A DNA stretch of 64,000 bases from Ignavibacteria bacterium UBA2333 (GTDB lineage: Bacteria > Bacteroidota > Ignavibacteria > Kapaibacteriales > Kapaibacteriaceae): the NCBI GenBank assembly GCA_002344895.1, contig DDUR01000061.1, positions 161,739-225,738 on the forward strand, in the 5' to 3' direction. Below the pieces are notes generated by a model. That model was not told the origin of the DNA. It saw nothing but the letters and a program-made list of their open reading frames with translations, and did not search any database. Positions 61,224 through 64,000 of this stretch are shown here, piece after piece. The stretch's first letter is position 1; every line of letters begins with the position of its first letter. The position numbers and the translations under genes are program-made.

Positions 61224-62852
61224 TCAGTAATGTGGTGTCCAGCTCATGGCACGTACAGCCGCTGCAATGTCGGCTGGACGTTCAGAGCGCGCCAGTCCTG
61301 CCTCATGGAACCACGTTGCAACTGCTGTAGCCACGTGCATCGCTGAGTTACGGATGGACGCCATTGGCGGATAGATCAGACCGGATAAAAAGTTCTCGTC
61401 GGTCACAAGTTCTGCCAGCGCATTCGCGGCTACGACAAAGGCCTCATCCGGCACGGATGATGGATTTGCTGCAAGCACGGCGAGTCCCATTGCTGGGAAG
61501 ATATAAACGTTATTACCTTGTCCAGGTGTAAATGTTCGCCCATTCATGGTATGGGGCGGAAAGGGGCTACCGGACGCAAAAATTGCGCGACCACCTGTCC
61601 ACTCATACGCTTCTTCGGCCGAACACTCACTCTTTGACGTTGGATTACTATACGGGAAGATAATGGGACGTTCACTGATACGTGCCATTTCCTCGATAAC
61701 GTCTTTCGTAAAACTCTTTGGAATTGTACTTGTGCCGATAAGAATTGTCGGACGAACAGAACGTACACTCTCAAACAGTGTATCAGCCGGAACATCATCA
61801 AAGGCATACTGTTCCTTTGACGGCGTAAGATCCGTACGCTGTGTTTGGACCAGTCCCTTTGAGTCAACAAGTCGAATCCGTGATCGTGCTTCATCAACTG
61901 AAAGGCCATGGCGCACCATAACGGTACAGAGGAGATCAGCAATGCCAATGCCTGCTGATCCTGCACCGAAGAACAGTACGCGTTGATCTTCGAGGCGTTC
62001 TTTCTTAAAACGCAGGGCAGCAAGAATACCAGCTACACCCGTTGCTGCCGTGCCTTGAATATCGTCGTTAAACGACGGAACAACATTACGATAGCGTTCA
62101 AGAAGTGGAGCTGCGTTATGATTTGCGAAGTCTTCCCATTGGATAAAACACTTCGGATAGACCGTACGAACGGCTGTCACGAACTCATCCACAAAGGAAT
62201 CGTAGTCGGCACCACTTAGCCTACGTTCACGGATACCGATGTAGAACGGATCAACAAGCAGTTCTTCATTGTTGGTACCTACATCAAGTACAATCGGAAG
62301 CGTCATCTGTGGTGGTACACCTGCTACTGCTGTATACAAAGCAAGTTTACCGATAGGAATGCCCATTCCTTGAGCTCCAAGGTCACCAAGACCAAGGATT
62401 CGTTCGCCATCTGTAACGCAGATAAAACGAGGATCGGCCTCAGGCCAATTCCGTAACACATCGGCTATACGTCCACGATGACGCACACTAATGTAGAGTC
62501 CCTTTGGCCGCCGGTAGATTCTCCCGAAGGTCTGACAGGCCAGTCCAACGGTAGGTGTGTAGACAACGGGCATCCAGCGAACCGGATCCTTCATGAGGAT
62601 TCGGTAGAACAGACTCTCATTACGTTCCTGGAGGTCACTGAAGTAGACGTAACGGTCCAGGTCTGTCGGTAACGACGTAAGGTGGCCCTCAATACGAGCT
62701 TCCTGTTGTTCCGGAGTAGAAACGATGTCGGGCAGCAGGCCCATCAGGCCAAACTTTTCGCGTTCCTCGCGTGTAAAGGCCGTGCCTTTATTGAGGTGAG
62801 GATCGCGGAGCATGTCAAGGCCCCGCTTGGGAGTATCGAACGGATCGGACAT
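61224..62852 (-). CDS. NAD-dependent malic enzyme (long form)
   Basis: Oxidatively decarboxylates malate to pyruvate. 542 residues, SfcA/MaeA type: YTPTVGLACQTFGRIYRRPKGLYIS, GLGDLGAQGMGIPIGKLALYTA, QWEDFANHNA, FNDDIQGTAATGVAGILAAL and the NAD fold LFFGAGSAGIGIADLL. ATG at 62852 (SDPFDTPKRG) is chosen because a TATCTTTA box lies 6 bases upstream; the frame open to 62921 adds 23 residues without family similarity. A dispersed-motif variant with 5-base spacer is at 61553-61567. NAD rather than NADP preference is inferred from the family. Confidence 0.9.
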   Translation of the reverse strand: MSDPFDTPKRGLDMLRDPHLNKGTAFTREEREKFGLMGLLPDIVSTPEQQEARIEGHLTSLPTDLDRYVYFSDLQERNESLFYRILMKDPVRWMPVVYTPTVGLACQTFGRIYRRPKGLYISVRHRGRIADVLRNWPEADPRFICVTDGERILGLGDLGAQGMGIPIGKLALYTAVAGVPPQMTLPIVLDVGTNNEELLVDPFYIGIRERRLSGADYDSFVDEFVTAVRTVYPKCFIQWEDFANHNAAPLLERYRNVVPSFNDDIQGTAATGVAGILAALRFKKERLEDQRVLFFGAGSAGIGIADLLCTVMVRHGLSVDEARSRIRLVDSKGLVQTQRTDLTPSKEQYAFDDVPADTLFESVRSVRPTILIGTSTIPKSFTKDVIEEMARISERPIIFPYSNPTSKSECSAEEAYEWTGGRAIFASGSPFPPHTMNGRTFTPGQGNNVYIFPAMGLAVLAANPSSVPDEAFVVAANALAELVTDENFLSGLIYPPMASIRNSAMHVATAVATWFHEAGLARSERPADIAAAVRAMSWTPHY

Positions 62853-62858
62853 AGACGG

Positions 62859-62866
62859 TAAAGATA
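62859..62866 (-). promoter_or_regulatory. -7-like box before malic enzyme
   Basis: TAAAGATA reads TATCTTTA on the minus strand, one mismatch from TAnnTTTG in the last base, 6 bases before the ATG at 62852. Confidence 0.45.
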
Positions 62867-62919
62867 CGGACTCTTCGTAGGTTCGTCCGTCTTTTTCGGT
62901 CATCACCTCGCACGTCACC

Positions 62920-63975
62920 ATGCCAACTCAAACACTGTTCACGATTGTTGTTCTGCTTCTTATCGGCACTTCCCCACTGCTTCGTGCCACCGAACCACAC
63001 CTCAAAAACATCCGTCAGCTCACCTTTGGTGGTGACAATGCTGAGGCATACTTCAGTCCGGATGGAACACGACTGTGTTTCCAAAGCAACAACAAGGCCT
63101 GGGGTCTACAATGTGATCAGATCTTCGACATGCACATCGACTCTGCAGCAGGTAACACAACGTACCGTCCACGAACAGTATCAACACTTGAAGGACGCAC
63201 AACGTGTTCATACTTTATGCCTGACGGAGTACATGTCCTCTACGCCTCTACACATGAGGGCGGACGTGAATGTCCACCAGAAGCACCACCACGTGCCGAT
63301 CGTAAGTACCTATGGTCAGTCTATCCATCGTACGACATCTATGTCGCCGACCAACAGGGCAAGATCATCAAAAAGCTTACTGATGCACCTGGATACGATG
63401 CAGAGGCAACCATCTCTCCCAAGGGTGACCTCATTGTGTTTACGTCGGATCGCAGTGGTGACCTTGAACTCTGGACGATGAACATCGACGGTTCACATCA
63501 ACGACAGATCACCAACGGCCTGGGATACGATGGTGGTGCTTTTTTCTCTCCGGATGGCAAACGACTCGTCTTTCGTGCTTCGCGACCAAAAACCGACAGT
63601 GCAATTGCAGAGTACACCTCACTCCTCAAACAAGGTCTTGTTGCACCAACGGAAATGGAAATCTACACCTGCAACATTGACGGATCCGACCTACGTCAGA
63701 TAACATCACTCGGCAAAGCAAACTGGGCTCCGTACTATCATCCATCCGGCAAAAAGATACTCTTTTCCAGTAATCACCGCTCACAACGTGGATATGACTT
63801 TCAGATCTACATCATGAACGACGACGGCACAAACGTCGAGCCCATCACATCCGAAAGCATCTTTAACGCCTTTCCGATGTTCTCCCCCAACGGCAAACAA
63901 CTCGTCTGGAGCAGCAACCGCAACAACAACGGCACGCGCGACACAAATGTGTTTATTGCGGATTGGGTGGAGTGA
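62920..63975 (+). CDS. TolB-like PD40 beta-propeller protein, exported
   Basis: 351 residues. Signal peptide (LFTIVVLLLIGTSPLLRATEP). Then repeated PD40 blades: GGDNAEAYFSPDGTRLCF, TISPKGDLIVFTSDRSGDLELWTM, AFFSPDGKRLVFRASRP, YYHPSGKKILFSSN and MFSPNGKQLVWSSNRN. Two Cys pairs lie in the N-terminal half. Similar to the periplasmic propeller of TolB but without the N-terminal TolB domain, so a separate function is likely, perhaps binding a peptide or envelope partner. Complete within the window; 24 bases remain after it. Divergent from the malic enzyme with 67 bases between starts. Confidence 0.8.
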   Translation: MPTQTLFTIVVLLLIGTSPLLRATEPHLKNIRQLTFGGDNAEAYFSPDGTRLCFQSNNKAWGLQCDQIFDMHIDSAAGNTTYRPRTVSTLEGRTTCSYFMPDGVHVLYASTHEGGRECPPEAPPRADRKYLWSVYPSYDIYVADQQGKIIKKLTDAPGYDAEATISPKGDLIVFTSDRSGDLELWTMNIDGSHQRQITNGLGYDGGAFFSPDGKRLVFRASRPKTDSAIAEYTSLLKQGLVAPTEMEIYTCNIDGSDLRQITSLGKANWAPYYHPSGKKILFSSNHRSQRGYDFQIYIMNDDGTNVEPITSESIFNAFPMFSPNGKQLVWSSNRNNNGTRDTNVFIADWVE

Positions 63976-64000
63976 GGGGTGGGGTTAATGGTGGGGAGGC

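Noticed and set aside
1..64000. CRISPR array or cas genes
   Set aside because: The tandem arrays have no spacers (units are contiguous), and no Cas protein is present.
1..64000. tRNA or rRNA genes
   Set aside because: No cloverleaf or rRNA-like segment was found; GGTTCGAATC at about 33410 lies inside the amidohydrolase gene.
1..64000. Insertion sequences or prophage
   Set aside because: No transposase, integrase or phage structural gene; only direct and inverted repeats without an enzyme.

Overview
The window looks like a chromosomal segment, about half G+C by eye, from a bacterium of the Bacteroidetes/Chlorobi (FCB) side of the tree; an uncultured lineage such as Kapabacteria would fit. 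Supports: several promoters match the Bacteroidetes -7 element TAnnTTTG; there is a type IX secretion plug protein and a secreted protease with a C-terminal sorting-type domain; DUF3078 and BshC (bacillithiol synthesis) are present. The lineage is my inference; no rRNA or tRNA gene is visible. Coding density is very high, with many 1-4 base start/stop overlaps (ATGA, GTGA, TTGA, TAATG).

Layout. 1-12.8 kb (+): 3' end of era; an operon bamD - thioesterase - T9SS plug - ruvB - secreted VOC protein; proS and a beta-propeller protein; then lepA, three consecutive signal peptidase I genes and hemW. 12.8-24.6 kb (-): LolC/E-type permease and ppk1, a lamin-tail-domain secreted protein, msrC, fabF, and a 1619-residue secreted metalloprotease. 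24.7-43.1 kb (+, with one - gene): ligA and a glycosyltransferase, a DUF3078 protein (-), a cytoplasmic-looking subtilase, an S41 lipoprotein between 26-bp direct repeats, a two-domain amidohydrolase, then an overlapping run GT-C - bshC - response regulator - phytoene-desaturase-like - LEA2 lipoprotein - CNNM/CBS protein - DUF389. 43.1-50 kb (-): alpha-2-macroglobulin lipoprotein and aldehyde dehydrogenase. 50.2-64 kb mixed: terC, PGI/PMI, a Tudor-like small protein, rpsU, murE (-), a decayed methyltransferase between two inverted repeat arrays, nudL, pyrD (-)/amn (+), an unknown gene (-)/phoD (+), malic enzyme (-) and a TolB-like propeller protein.

The most unusual signals are non-coding. 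(1) A dispersed 14-bp motif, GCCCCTTTTGCCCC (two GCCCC arms 9 bp apart), recurs about once per 3 kb on both strands, in every case inside a coding sequence. (2) Arrays of a 13-bp near-palindromic unit (TTCTCCGGGAGAG and relatives) occur at three places, each just upstream of a gene start; two of them (18 and 16 units, opposite orientation) flank a truncated methyltransferase. They are open in all six frames, so they mislead gene callers. (3) Several TAnnTTTG boxes sit 5-6 bases before the start codon, implying leaderless mRNAs; I used this to choose starts.
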